Of a DNA stretch of 64,000 bases, positions 40,641 through 52,080 are shown in pieces; the first letter of the stretch is position 1, and the number at the start of each line of letters is the position of its first letter. Origin of the DNA: Eremophila alpestris peregrina. Taxonomy: Eukaryota > Chordata > Aves > Passeriformes > Alaudidae. The notes below the pieces were generated by a model. It saw only the letters and a list, made by a program, of their open reading frames with translations. It had not been told where the DNA came from and did not search any database. The translations under genes were made by a program, and so were the position numbers. Where the stretch lies: positions 12,629,469 through 12,693,468 of the forward strand of contig WMCF01000016.1 of NCBI GenBank assembly GCA_009792885.1, in the 5' to 3' direction.

Positions 40641-43549
40641 TAACAGGCAATTTACATGTGATGCCCAACAAGGTAAAGTAAGCACATGCATCTTTTATAT
40701 CTGGCACAATTAAAGCATGCATACATTTTTCCCAGGGTTAGGATGATTGTACCCAAATACTTCCTTGCTTCCCTAGTGACAATATGGCTTTCTTATATTT
40801 ACTTTCCTCTTTGTGTGTTAAGGTTGTGAACAAAGGACCAACTGGAAACAAAACAGTTTCTTTGGGGTTTTGGTATTGACCTTGTAGACCCATGAGTGCT
40901 GCAATTAAAAGAGAAGGGGGATTTTTTTGGAAGTAAGGCCAGATTTTTGATCTTCATCCAAGTCCAATATGTCATCACACATGAACAGGAGAGGTTAAAA
41001 GGGCAAATTTTTGAGCATTTGACTGTGCACTGCTGCCTAATCTGTACACCCACAGTTTTACAGTGAATACACAAATTTGGTGACTATGCACTCAACTGGC
41101 TCCTTGCAACTTTGAAATTTTAACATATATGCTTAAAGTATAAATAGTCAGATGATTAAATTGCTATACTCACCTTCACAGCAGGTATAGCTGAAATTAA
41201 TGGTATTTTCCCAAGTGAAGCTTAACGAAAACATTTGAATTTTCATGCACAAATGAGATTTGCAATTAGACAAAAACATTTTTGTTTGTCCCACAAAGAG
41301 ATGGGAGGATATACTAAAAAGACTGGCAAACATTTTCTAATCAAGTATCTTAACAGACATCATCCTTTCTAATTTATAACAACTTTGACATTCTAAGGAT
41401 GCTTTTCTTAGACACCTTTAGTGCAAGTAAAACTTGTTATGATGAGATCCCCAGAAGGCAAAAACTGGTGAGGTACCCACAAACAGACATTTATATAGTC
41501 TAAAACTTCAAGTTAGATGTCTCATCAGAAACTCATCTCTAAGCAGCACACACCTTTAAAGTCCACACCAAGTACATCTGTCATTAGTGTAGTTCTGACT
41601 CCACAGAAAGAGAGTTGAGACACAGTTGAGACTAATAAAGAAAATATATTTCTCTTTAGTGATTAATTACTTTCAATGTTGACATAGACAGAACAGTCTA
41701 TGATATAAGTTTTCAGAAGTAAAGGGGTCTATTTTTTTTTTTTAGTTTTTTTTGCTATAAAAGGGAATAGCTTACTGGAAAATACGAAACCATTTCAGAT
41801 TTTTCAAAAAATCCCGGTTTTTCTCTCTTGTTGACAGTGCGTAGAAAATGTGGGTTGACTTGTTTTTGATTGCTGTTTAAATAACAGATTAATTTAATAA
41901 TCATTGGGGTATTGAATAACAACAAATTATGGGGTGGGACAGCCAAACCCTGACCCTAATGACATTCTTATGTTAATTCTTATTTTCTTTTAGGCTCCTG
42001 CTTTCTTAATAAAACCTATATTTTTGAAAATAGTTTTTAAACGTGGCAATTTATCCCAAAGCAGTTTGCTTGTAAGAGATAAGTTTACATACAGGGAGTG
42101 CATTTTACATGTCTGTATATATTTAGTGCCTGACTCAAAGTGTATAGGTGAACTTCCATTGAATGAGTTCCCAGAGATGGCTGAAAACGAGAGCCAGCTA
42201 TTGAAAAAGTAATTAGCAAGTAGTTCTTTCTACTGTGTGATTTATTTTAGGATACTTTAATTTAAATCCAAGTGCCCCCAATTAAATTTATGATTGGAAA
42301 TGTTTATGAATTTTCATTACTGTAGTTGGTAACTCTTAGCATGGGCAGAGTATTTCTGCAAGGTCAGGAACAACACACCCAGGACAGAAAAAAACTGAGC
42401 CTCTGCCCTCACCCTGTGACCTTGCTGGCTATGACTGTGACTTTGTTAGCAAAAACACAGCATTTGTGCCCCAAAATGTCTTATCTAAGTAACATTATAT
42501 GGTTTCAATTAACATCAGTCATCATTTTTGCTTCTACTAAGAGACTGTTTTCAGTCTCCTTTTTCAGACAAGGGCTCTACAGTAGGAACAAAAGCCAGGG
42601 ACTGGACACAAACTTGCTTAAAGCAGAGAATTTGCACAACTTTTGTTTGCAAACCTGTTCACAATATACTGACTTTTCTAGTGTCTTTCAAGTAGTTTTT
42701 CAGTATTCTATGGGGTGTATAATCAGGTAAATATTTAAAATTATCTTCAAAAAATATTTGCAATTATATATAACAAATTAACCTATAATAATCCAAACAC
42801 AGAAAATAATGCCACTGGCTGGAAGTGATGCTGCACAGGTTAAGCACTGGACACGGTGTCAGCTCCAGAATTTCTACAGGAAAGACTGAATCTAAATTCT
42901 GACTGATTGAGCCCATCATTCCTAAATTACAAATATTAAGCAGTACACTTGCTTGTAAAGATATTTATTGGTACTGAGGCTATGAAAAAGAAAACTGGGT
43001 CAGAAGATGTAGGGCTACAAAGGACTTTGGGTCAAATTCCTGAGCTGTTCTGCGGGAAAGTGTCCTGGGTTATAACAAAAATATTTGGAATCCAGTGCAG
43101 TCTGCAATCTTAGATGCAATTTGTAGATTGTTAATGACAGTGGGTAAACGGTATAATGAACAACTTTCCCATGAGAATCTAATAGTTCTTCTGGATTATT
43201 TCTTTAGGTTTTGCCGTTGCTTGTGGAGAAAAATAATGGGTGCCTTGAGATCAGTTTGAAACTTACAGGGTTTTCTTTTATTTTTTTTTTTCCACTGTGG
43301 AACACAAAATGTTTTTCTATGAAAAAGATCTTAGTGCATTATTTTTGAAATACTATAATTTTCACTAAACTCAGTTTCCAACTTGGTGCTTTCCAAGTAT
43401 TGCAGAATTGTATTATTTTTGAAACATATTTCCTTTGACCTGAAGTTACCTAGGAACACAGACTAAAATCTGCATTCTTTTGAGAAATCCTCGTCCTGTT
43501 AAATTAATCTTCTTTGCATGGAATCATGTCTGTGTGCAATATTTAAACA

Positions 43550-43737
43550 GAATCATACAATGGTTAGGGTTTGAAGGGACCTTAAAGACCATCTGGTTCC
43601 AGCCCCCCTGCCATGGCAGGGACAACTTCCACTGGAGCAGGGTGCTGAAAACCCCATCCAACCTGGCCTGGAACACCTCCAGGACTGCATGCTAATTTGT
43701 TGCACAACTTCTCAGCAACCTTCTGGTAAATTATCAC
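43550..43737 (-). mobile_element. CR1 LINE 3'-end fragment
   Basis: The plus strand shows the classic reverse-complemented CR1 3' end. It begins with agaatcatacaatggtt (octamer tail), then gaagggaccttaaagacc, then ccctgccatggcaggg, and continues into the conserved 'catccaacctggcctggaac' block. Beyond about 43687 the similarity is interrupted but resumes at cacaacttctcagcaacc. This is a severely 5'-truncated, dead copy in the same orientation as CACNA2D3 transcription. CR1 is the dominant retrotransposon of birds and other sauropsids. Confidence 0.93.
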
Positions 43738-44029
43738 AAAAATAAGGCTGCTTCAATTCCACAATGCTGGCACAAAGCACTCACAGCAGTGTAACCTTCA
43801 TTGTATTTGATATGTCAAGTGGAAAAATCACAGCTTGATTTTGTTGAGTTTGTGCTTTTCAGGCAGTGGGACCTATTGTTGCACTTATAAGGGTTCCAGA
43901 GCATCCATTTACAAGGCACTCTCATACTTCTATTCCACAAAGTCATATAAAACCAATTATTCATACTAGACATTAACAATTTCCTTCTACTTAAAAGTTG
44001 GTCAGTAGCAAATGAAAAGTGAATATTAG

Positions 44030-44400
44030 CACTTAAAATTTATCTCCAGCGTACTTACTCTTATTTCCTGTTTTAAAGTAATGAAAATATCAAGGAGAAA
44101 ATTTAGGAGTAAGTCCAGAAGCACGCCTATTGACTTCAAAGTAAAGTTTTCACCTTTATTTGCTAATTGCATATTGATTTAGCCTGGAGAGGAAGAGCTG
44201 TAACAATTTTTGTTTAGCTTATAAATTCTTCCTGACATTTATATCGATAGACAAATTGTTGCTGTAAATATTAATCTCCCTGGCGATGACAACCTCTCAG
44301 CATAAAGGAAATCCAATTAGGAGACTTATCAAAGCACAGAAATTTGCATAAGCAATACCTATGCAATTCCACAATTAAAATCTACCAGAACCACAGTCAA
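44030..44400. other. Candidate conserved non-coding segment in intron
   Basis: This contains clustered homeobox/POU-like words (gctaattgcatattgat, atttgcataagcaat) and tatcgatag in a short repeat-free interval, the sort of clustering seen in developmental enhancers. It is an inference from motifs only. Confidence 0.25.
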
Positions 44401-44522
44401 AATATCACAGCACATGGGCACCAAATAGAGAGAAAATATATTTTCAGTGTGAAAGAGGAAAGCTAGACTGAAGTCTTCATCTTCTCTTAGCTCTATAAGG
44501 GACAAGTTTGCAGCAGCACTTT

Positions 44523-44568
44523 TAGAAATGACATTACAGCACTATTAGAAATGACATTACAGCACTGT
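44523..44568. repeat. 23-bp tandem duplication (2 copies)
   Basis: The units at 44523-44545 and 44546-44568 are near-identical (tagaaatgacattacagcac plus 3 bases; the last two read AT then GT apart from a shared T). A partial upstream copy begins at cagcact near 44514. This looks like a small, probably recent duplication in an intron with no evident function. Confidence 0.85.
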
Positions 44569-45105
44569 CATGTGAGATTTGTTATCATTAACTCAGCTTC
44601 CCAGCACTGAAAGTTTGGAGAAAAGATTTAATCATCTCCCACTCTTTCAGACTAACAGTTCCAAGAAGGAAACTCTGTTTGGAAGTCCAGTAAAACGAGC
44701 AGATCTCACTGTACCACAGGGGAATTCCAAACCCATCCAGCAGGGTTTCACTCCTGGACAGGACACTGAACAGCACCCACCTTTTGAATCTAAAACTTAC
44801 AGCCTATGCCCTGAGAATGCTGCCTGCATTTAGGAAAAGTATTAAAACACTCACTATTTGAAATTAACATAAGTCTCTACTGCTTTCACATTTTTTTTTG
44901 GCAGAAAATAATAGGCACGGCTTTAATTTAAGAGCATCAAACTTTTAAGCGACCCCTGTAACAGGAGAAATGACACCTTGACAGAGGTCAGCACACAGGA
45001 CAAAACACAACAGACTCACACAGTTCTTCAACACAGCCTTGAATAATTCAGTTTTATTGCTTTGTCACAAACAGTTGTATAAAAAAAAAAATGGAAAGGG
45101 CTTAC

Positions 45106-45217
45106 TTGAAACAGTCATCGCAAGCAATATTCCCCGTGGTCTCCTTTATAGTGCGCTCGGAAACAAAGGCTGGATATTCTGTATCACAGGGCTCTAGGGT
45201 TTGTTTCAACCTCTGCG
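45106..45217 (-). CDS. CACNA2D3: CACNA2D3 coding exon (6th in window), 112 bp
   Basis: It encodes (A)QRLKQTLEPCDTEYPAFVS followed by ERTIKETTGNIACDDCF and two bases of a lysine codon. This is nearly identical to human alpha2delta-3 and gave the identification of the gene. It carries three cysteines (EPC, ACDDC), expected to take part in the disulphides that hold the delta portion to alpha2. The acceptor is cctatag before CGCAGAGG and the donor is TTTCAA followed by gtaagc. The phases (one base in, two bases out) agree with the neighbouring exons. Confidence 0.97.
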
Positions 45218-46140
45218 CTATAGGCACGGGGAAAAAAACATCTTGATGTTAACATGAGAAGAACAGCACACGAAATTGTGAACAACATGAGATGCTGTGC
45301 TACAGAGCTCGCAGAGAACGGAAATGTTACTCAGCTTCTGCCACCCTGTGAGATTTCCTAGGCAGTGCATAACTCTACTTTTTCAATTAAATTAAAAAAA
45401 AAGTTTATCCATGGAATGTGATTTTGCAAGACAGCTCTGTTAAAGTAGTTATTAATGGTTTAGCCATTGACAACCTACTTTACATTTATGCATGGGTTTT
45501 TATTCTCTCTATGTAGATCCAAGATGGATTTACTGTCATTTTTCTCTCAGTGGTGCTGTGCATCACTAACCTTTACTCATGGCAGCTTACATTTATTTGC
45601 TATGTAAATTGTGGTATATTTTACTGAAGCCAAAACATCTATTTTATATTACAGCTTGGGAACCCTTGGAGGGTTTCATCAGTTAAAATAACTCTGTGGG
45701 TGGGAGAGGCAGAAGAGTTACTTTACCCAACAGTAATGCTTGTTAGCTGCTTCCCAAAATAGTAATAATTAAAAGGCTCCATAGCACCTTTAATCTGAAA
45801 TCCTCACAGTGCAAGGGAAAAGCTTCACTATTTCCATCTTAAAGACTGGGAAACTGAGTTACCAGGAGCAGTGGGGCTGGTTCAAGGTCAAACTGCAGGA
45901 CAGCAGCTCTTCTGACTCTCACACTGAAGTGTCTGTCACACAGTTTCTCCCCCATTCCCTTACTTTTTCCTCCCCACCCCTTCACTGTTCCTTAACAAAG
46001 AGATACACTTTGCACATCAGCACAAATGTTAACCCTATCTCCAACTAATTGGTAAGTGAGAAAACAAGATGAGGTAGGACAAAAATAGATTACACTGAAC
46101 AGGCTCTGGGGTTTGACAGAGCTTCCCCTGGAGATGATCT

Positions 46141-46219
46141 GTGTCAGGGTGAGTGGTGCATCCACTGAGCAGGGCCACATCTGCATTTCCAATCACACCA
46201 GGGCGTGCATTTCTGAACT
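46141..46219. repeat. 79-bp direct repeat, copy 1 (assembly duplication)
   Basis: This is identical over 79 bases to 46257-46335. The two copies are separated only by the Nextera junction adapter. The pairing of a perfect duplication with adapter sequence points to a misassembled mate-pair or gap-fill read, not a biological tandem repeat. Confidence 0.95.
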
Positions 46220-46256
46220 TGTCTCTTATACACATCTAGATGTGTATAAGAGACAG
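46220..46256. other. Nextera / Tn5 mosaic-end junction adapter (contaminant)
   Basis: Positions 46220-46237 are 18 of the 19 bases of the mosaic-end complement (TGTCTCTTATACACATCT). Positions 46238-46256 are the full 19-base mosaic end AGATGTGTATAAGAGACAG. This head-to-head palindrome is the circularisation junction used in Nextera mate-pair libraries, with one terminal C missing. It is synthetic sequence left in the assembly. Open frames crossing it (for example 46035-46235 on the minus strand) are meaningless. Confidence 0.97.
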
Positions 46257-46335
46257 GTGTCAGGGTGAGTGGTGCATCCACTGAGCAGGGCCACATCTGC
46301 ATTTCCAATCACACCAGGGCGTGCATTTCTGAACT
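46257..46335. repeat. 79-bp direct repeat, copy 2 (assembly duplication)
   Basis: This is a perfect copy of 46141-46219. Sequence after this copy (gctcacagc...) presumably continues the true genome, so one of the two copies and the adapter should not be there. Confidence 0.95.
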
Positions 46336-48144
46336 GCTCACAGCTTTTGGATATAGTAATAATAATAATAAAAATATTCCACCAAATGCACAGGTCTCAA
46401 AGGAGGTACTAAAGCTGGTCAGAAAAGTTTTGTTATTTCTGATATTTTCACTATGGTTGTGCAACAGCTCTTAGTGGTAACACAGGATTTACAGAGGAAC
46501 AACCTAAGTGTGTGCTTTTCTCTCCTGCTCTCTTGTGAAATATCTTCTGCTTTTTCTTCCCAAAATGTGCTGCTTCCAAACAGCCATCCCTTGCTACCTA
46601 ACCAGATATGAGCTGGGCAAGCACTACCCTGGAAATACTGACATTCCAATGAGTGATGAGGGGGTATTTCCAATATTCTTAACTCATCAAAGAAATGGAG
46701 CAAGTGACTTGTGAAATTAAAACTTCACTGTCAACTGAAACATGAATGGAAATTCCCCAATAACACTGGTCCATCAAAGTGCTGCACTGATAGTTTTCTT
46801 TTAAATAAAAGGAAGTTTGAAGTTATTATTGCCTCTCTAATGAGTGCACTCTCAAAATACAAATCAGACATTCATTTTCATGAGATGAAGAAGGATTTTG
46901 TGTTAGAAAAATATTTTCTCTAGCATACAATGCAAGTACCACTGGATGCTTCATGTCAGAATATATTAATGCAGTTTTGTACAGTACACTTGAAAAAAAA
47001 AGTTATTTATTTCCTGCACTGGCTGCTTTGGCTGTTCTGCAAACACCAAGGACTGGGACAGGCACAGCTGCCATTCCTCAAGGAACAGTTTTCCATTTTC
47101 TGGGTGTAGCACAGCAAACTTGACTGTCCTTCACAGCCTCAGTGTTAGAGAGGGTTCTCCTCACGCTTAGGGAAATCACTGAACTGTTGATTAATATTTT
47201 AGTTTCAGACAGAATATCCTTTTGCCATAAGGACAGCCTGGTATCCAGGCAATGCAAATATTAAATGAAGCCTAGAGCAGCCATTTTATCCCCTGCTTTG
47301 CTAAGAAACATGCAAATATGAAGCTGAAGGATTCAGTTTAAAGCCTTATACCAGTCAAAAACACACAGCACAATTTGGCTATTAAATTGTCACTTGAAGA
47401 GCACTGCTCTTGTAAAGTGGCCCTTTGCTTTTGAGCAACACTTCTGAAAATGCCATAAAAAGTCTGTTAAAATATAAAAAGACAGCTTACACTGAAAACT
47501 TCCCATTCTTAGTGGGACTATAAAAAAATTCGTTATTTCAAATGAAGCTGCTGCATTTAAAGAATTATTTTGAGTGAATTGAATTTTAACACATTTAAAA
47601 GTCTGTTTTGAATGGAAGGATAAAACAATACAGATCAGCTTTTTTAGCATAAAAGCTACCATCTTAAGCTTTAAAATAATTTTTTTATTAAATAATAGAG
47701 ATGGTCATATTTCTGTACACTTTTTTAGAAATGGCATTTTCCAGCACAATAATTTCACTACATTTTATGGCAGCTCTAAGGGAAAAAAAAAAGTTGTATA
47801 AATAAAACAGGTCAGGGTAATTGCTTTATTACCAAAGATTGTTTTGGAAGGAAGAGAAATGTCTTTAAAAAACTTATTTAATCATTATCTACTATTTTAA
47901 CTTTTCTGTTATAGTAATGTATTATATTCCTAAAGTGCACACAAGCACTTAATGGTTATTCATAGAAGATCTTAATTCTCTTCTGTTTTAGGAAACATTA
48001 GCAAAGAAGAGGATGCTGGTATGGGAGGAAAACTATTATCAGATGTTTATTATTTAATCTAAAACACTGTACACACATCTGAATTTCCATAGTCCCATTT
48101 ACTCCAGACATTTCTGCCATTATGCCAGAAAAAAAATCACTTAC

Positions 48145-48200
48145 CTTTAGCTGTTAGATCAGAGTGCCACCAACTGCATAGATTAAATTCCACAAGGAAC
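48145..48200 (-). CDS. CACNA2D3: CACNA2D3 coding exon (5th in window), 56 bp
   Basis: It encodes (L)FLVEFNLCSWWHSDLTAK plus the first base of an alanine codon. It matches human FLVEFNLCSWWHSDMTAKA. The acceptor is tttctccag before GTTCCT and the donor is CTAAAG followed by gtaagt. The double tryptophan and the cysteine are conserved within the alpha2delta-3 C-terminus. Together with the preceding exon it forms a hydrophobic stretch (IMTELVLFLVEF) that lies in the delta portion of the protein. Confidence 0.95.
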
Positions 48201-49698
48201 CTGGAGAAATTATTAAAGTTTCCACATTACCCCACAGAATGTTTTCAAAACACAAAACAGGCAGTAGCTTGATAACAGTAATCCTATTTTAAATAAAAGC
48301 TAACTCTGGGATAACTCTGGGATTAGCAACTACTCTTATTCCTCATATTTTTACTGGCATTTTTTTACTTCTGAAATTAACCTTATCAATAAATCAGAGA
48401 TTTACCCATTTTTAATTTAAAATATTGATTGTATTTGAAGTGCATATTTAAATTCTCAAAGCATGGCACCACACACTATTTTTGTAGTTGAACATTATTT
48501 CTTCATCATGTGGGTATTTTGATTGTAGTAAAATGCCATAGGATTATAACTGTCCTGGCTACCATGCAGGAGTACACATAAAATATTTTCTTTTATTAAT
48601 TCTCAAACTGAAATAATAAAGTCATTTTATTTCTAAGAAAAGAAAAGATTAGCCACTGTCTAATCAACTCTAACTAAATTGTAAAGAACATTAAAATACA
48701 CCATGGTTTACTTGGAAGAATAAACGTAAAAGTGTCAGTCAATCGATTGTTGTAAAAATAAAGAATGAAACCAACATTTAGTTTATCATATGCTCACAAA
48801 TCTACAATACTTCTAAAGATAGAAGGTTTCTTAACATTTTCAAAGCTGTGATATGCAGCATCAGTCTCATTTGAACACAATTTCCTTCCCTTACATTCAC
48901 TTAGAAAACTGAATTTCAGATCAATCTCTGCCCTCTGGCAGCAGCCATTCAGTTAATTCTCCTTAACTCTTGTTCTGAACTTTGAAACAAGCTCATACAA
49001 TTTACAATTAAACAAAATGACTACAAGAAAAAAAATCATTTCTGTGTCAGTAAAGATAAAATTCACTCATATCTGCAGCTCTGCTTTCAGATAAGAAGAA
49101 TAACAAATCATATGGCTTAATAACACGACACATTTTAAGGCTTCCTCCTCTCCATATGATATTGCTATTTCTTAGGCACCTTCTCTTAATGATCATTATG
49201 AATTAACTGGGAATTTTAGAAGAATTAATGGAGATAGAAAAATTCAGCAACATCCAAGTACACCTTATCTGGCACTGTGATGGGTCCATCTTACAGAATT
49301 TTATGAAGTGACAAAAAATACAGTGAGCCAAGGTAACAAGTTTGTCTTCTGGCAGAAGCCCACCCATGCAGCATCACAGTCATGTATCCAAAATTTAATT
49401 GTAAGCACAGAAAGAAATGTGAGCTGTCTATTGTGATCTGCTTAACAAAGACATTCAGGTGTAAGTGAAGACCATGAATGCAATAAAAGTGAAACTGCAA
49501 TTATGCAGCCAAAATTTTCTCAGATTTTAAAAATGGGAAAATTAGGAAAAAAAAAAGGACAATTACTATACTTAAAAGCATGTAAGAAAAGCAGCACGAT
49601 GCATGCAAAATGCAAAAGGTACAAATATTAACATTCAAAGTAAAAATATTTAGTAATTCATAGAAATATTCATTACATTCTTGATGAAATCTACTTAC
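48201..49698 (-). other. CACNA2D3 intron, 1.5 kb
   Basis: A GT-AG intron. It contains a tandem 11-base duplication (taactctggga twice) at 48301-48322. It is otherwise AT-rich with no coding signal. Confidence 0.8.
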
Positions 49699-49751
49699 AA
49701 GACAAGTTCAGTCATAATCCACTTTACTGCAGCAAAGAAGGCATTATAAGG
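49699..49751 (-). CDS. CACNA2D3: CACNA2D3 coding exon (4th in window), 53 bp
   Basis: A micro-sized exon encoding PYNAFFAAVKWIMTELV plus two bases of a leucine codon. It matches human PYNAFLSAVKWIMTELVL. The acceptor is tctcttcag before CCTTAT and the donor is GTCTT followed by gtaagt. It is too short to be called as an open frame alone. It is supported by exact phase agreement with both neighbours and by the hydrophobic KWIMTELVLFLVEF stretch formed with the next exon. Confidence 0.94.
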
Positions 49752-52004
49752 CTGAAGAGAAGCAACTCATTTAATAAAAAGGCAGAACATGCAGCATTTA
49801 TATCTTAACTGAATTCTTCATGTAAAAACAATGCTTTGGATATTTAAATGCATGTGGAGCATAAAAACCCCCCTTTTAATGATCACAAAATATTATTATA
49901 CTGATTATTAAAATGTACAGTAATGAAATTTCCTTTTTATCATACTTGGGCATGTACACAGAATACCAGTGGGAAAAGGAAAGTTTTTGCAAACGATTCT
50001 TAAATCTTTAACCTCTAGGGGTTCCTATTTCCCAGGCTATTGCTGGAGGAACAGCTTGAGTAGATAATGTGAGCTGTTCTTGGGCTGCAGCTCACAGCCT
50101 TGCCTCTCTCTAGTGCAAATCTCTATTCATCACCTCAGCCTCATTAGGCTCAGAAAAGCTTCTGAAATCTGAATTTACCTAAATGTTTATCTGTGTCATT
50201 TGACAGTCCAGTTGTAAGCACTTTAAGAAGTTTTTTCCCTCCTCCCTCTGTTTTTTTGGATGATAACAAATACAGCAAATCCTTTGAAAATCCTCTGTTT
50301 ACAGTACTTCTAATACATTCTGAATATTTCATTTTTGAAAAGACTATTAATAGGATTAATCTTTCATGAACGAAAGTCAGGCAGAAAAGCCAGCTTCCAG
50401 AAATCTGGAATTTCTATTCCTGTATTTATAAAGACATAATTCTCAAAAGGAAGGATAAACATTTGTAAGCAAACCTTTTGCTTAAGCAGAAATTATACAG
50501 GATACTGCCTAATAACCTGGTATGTAAAAAACTGGGTACAAAACATGAGGAATCAGCCCTACCTGCCTTTAATGCAAGTTCTCTTTATACTTTCTCAATA
50601 GCCATGGTTATAGAAGTGACTGAATCAACAGGAAAATAACAACCTAAAACTCTGTTCATCTTTCTTACTGAACATCGCCAAAACTTGAGATTTAAAGAGC
50701 TTGACTGTCTTTAAATGAACAAAATCCTTGACATGTCTTAGTGTGTCCCATAACAGAGACAGGTTTTTTACCTGGATATCCTGGACAAAATTTGGAATAA
50801 TATAAAAATATCTTTTGGATTAGAGCCCACTTTTTAAGGGATAATACTTCAGCTCTACAGGCTGAGTGCTTAGGCAAACTGGAGTGAAGCCCCAGGTCTT
50901 TGGATAGAAGGTTTTTGTTGAGAGTTGTAATATATTTCAAGATATTTCATGCAAATGCGTTTCACTGTCATGTTTCACTAATAGTTTAGGTTTCATTGCA
51001 GTCCAGTATTTATGATGTGAAGATGGTCTTTTTTCGAGTTCAGACTTTACTGGATAACAAACTGATAAATGCTGTAAGTCCAGGCATTTGGAAAACAGAG
51101 TCATGTAAATATGTAAATGGAAACATCCCCAAAAGTACAACATTATTAAAACGGCTTTTTTCCTAGTTAGATCTATATTTTTCTAATTAGATGTGCATTT
51201 AAAAATATTACCAGGTAACTTTTCAGATGGTAAAATTGCCAGTGTTTTGCTGTTGTTCTCTTTCCATAGGAATTTTTTCATGCTATTACTGTCATCTATT
51301 TGTGAAAACAGTTCCTTTTTAATATGCAAAACCCCTAACACCTGTTAGATTTCTGATGGATTATTATAGCAATCAGTAAAATGGATGCATGGTTACAGAG
51401 CATCCTTGGGGTTATTAGCCTGATATAGGATTTAGCAATAAGGAACTGTTGCCTTGACAAGAGCCAGATTGTCTCTAATCAAGCCTAGCAGAAGGACAGG
51501 GTTTGTACTCAAATTGCAACACAAGGGTTTAAATGCATCAGAATTCTACTTTAAAAGACATGTTTAAATACTAAGAAAAAGAAATAGTTAAAATCACTGC
51601 CTTGCATGCCTTGTCAATGAACCATTCCTTTCATATAAAAAGCAAAAATCTCAATTTTTAATTTGAGTTACATGTTTACATACAAAGAGGCATATGTGAT
51701 TCCATTCCCCCAGACAAAACAGACCCTCTTGCCAAATTTACAAATTCCTAAGAAGGCAGATTCATACAGTGCATAAAACATTCCAACCTCAGAAATGGTG
51801 GCCCAGCATTAAAAAGATGGAACTCAAAAAAACCAAACACTTTGCATTCGTTATAACAAACCACCCTTTGTGTGCTCTGGGGTAAACACGAGAGCTGCAA
51901 GCACTCCAAATCCAAACAACAGCCTTACAATGGCCATGGGATATTTGCAACAATTGGCTTTGATGATTGCATGGAGAGATGCTCATAAGATGCTCTGTAC
52001 TTAC
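49752..52004 (-). other. CACNA2D3 intron, 2.3 kb
   Basis: A GT-AG intron. I see no repeat or coding signal in it beyond short A/T-rich runs. Confidence 0.8.
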
Positions 52005-52080
52005 GTCCAGTAAGCTATGGGCACTGTCGCTACTCTCTTTGTTTGTCCTACACATGGCCTGGTAGTCATAAAGGGTAATT
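52005..52080 (-). CDS. CACNA2D3: CACNA2D3 coding exon (3rd in window), 76 bp
   Basis: It completes the arginine codon and then encodes ITLYDYQAMCRTNKESSDSA and HSLLD. It matches human alpha2delta-3 RITLYDYQAMCRANKESSDG, a paralogue-diagnostic stretch. The acceptor is ccctgtag before AATTACC and the donor is CTGGAC followed by gtaagt, a strong site. It contains one cysteine (AMC). It ends in phase 0. Confidence 0.96.

Larger units (their letters stand above)
30259..45105 (-). other. CACNA2D3 intron, 14.8 kb
   Basis: The largest intron fully inside the window, of GT-AG type. It contains an antisense-to-plus CR1 fragment (about 43550-43737) and a 23-base tandem duplication (44523-44568). The longest unrecognised open frame in the window is also here (37320-37859, minus). 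Several stretches read like conserved non-coding DNA: about 38000-38760, 40080-40640 and 44030-44400. No alternative exon of the gene was recognised. Confidence 0.8.
45218..48144 (-). other. CACNA2D3 intron, 2.9 kb as assembled
   Basis: A GT-AG intron. About 116 bases are artefactual: one extra 79-base genomic copy plus a 37-base Nextera junction adapter (46141-46335). The true intron should therefore be about 2.8 kb. A short TAA trinucleotide repeat lies just beyond the artefact at about 46358-46370. Confidence 0.85.

Noticed and set aside
46220..46256. Perfect palindrome that might be a transposon terminus or operator
   Set aside because: It is the Tn5 mosaic end in Nextera junction orientation, a synthetic adapter.
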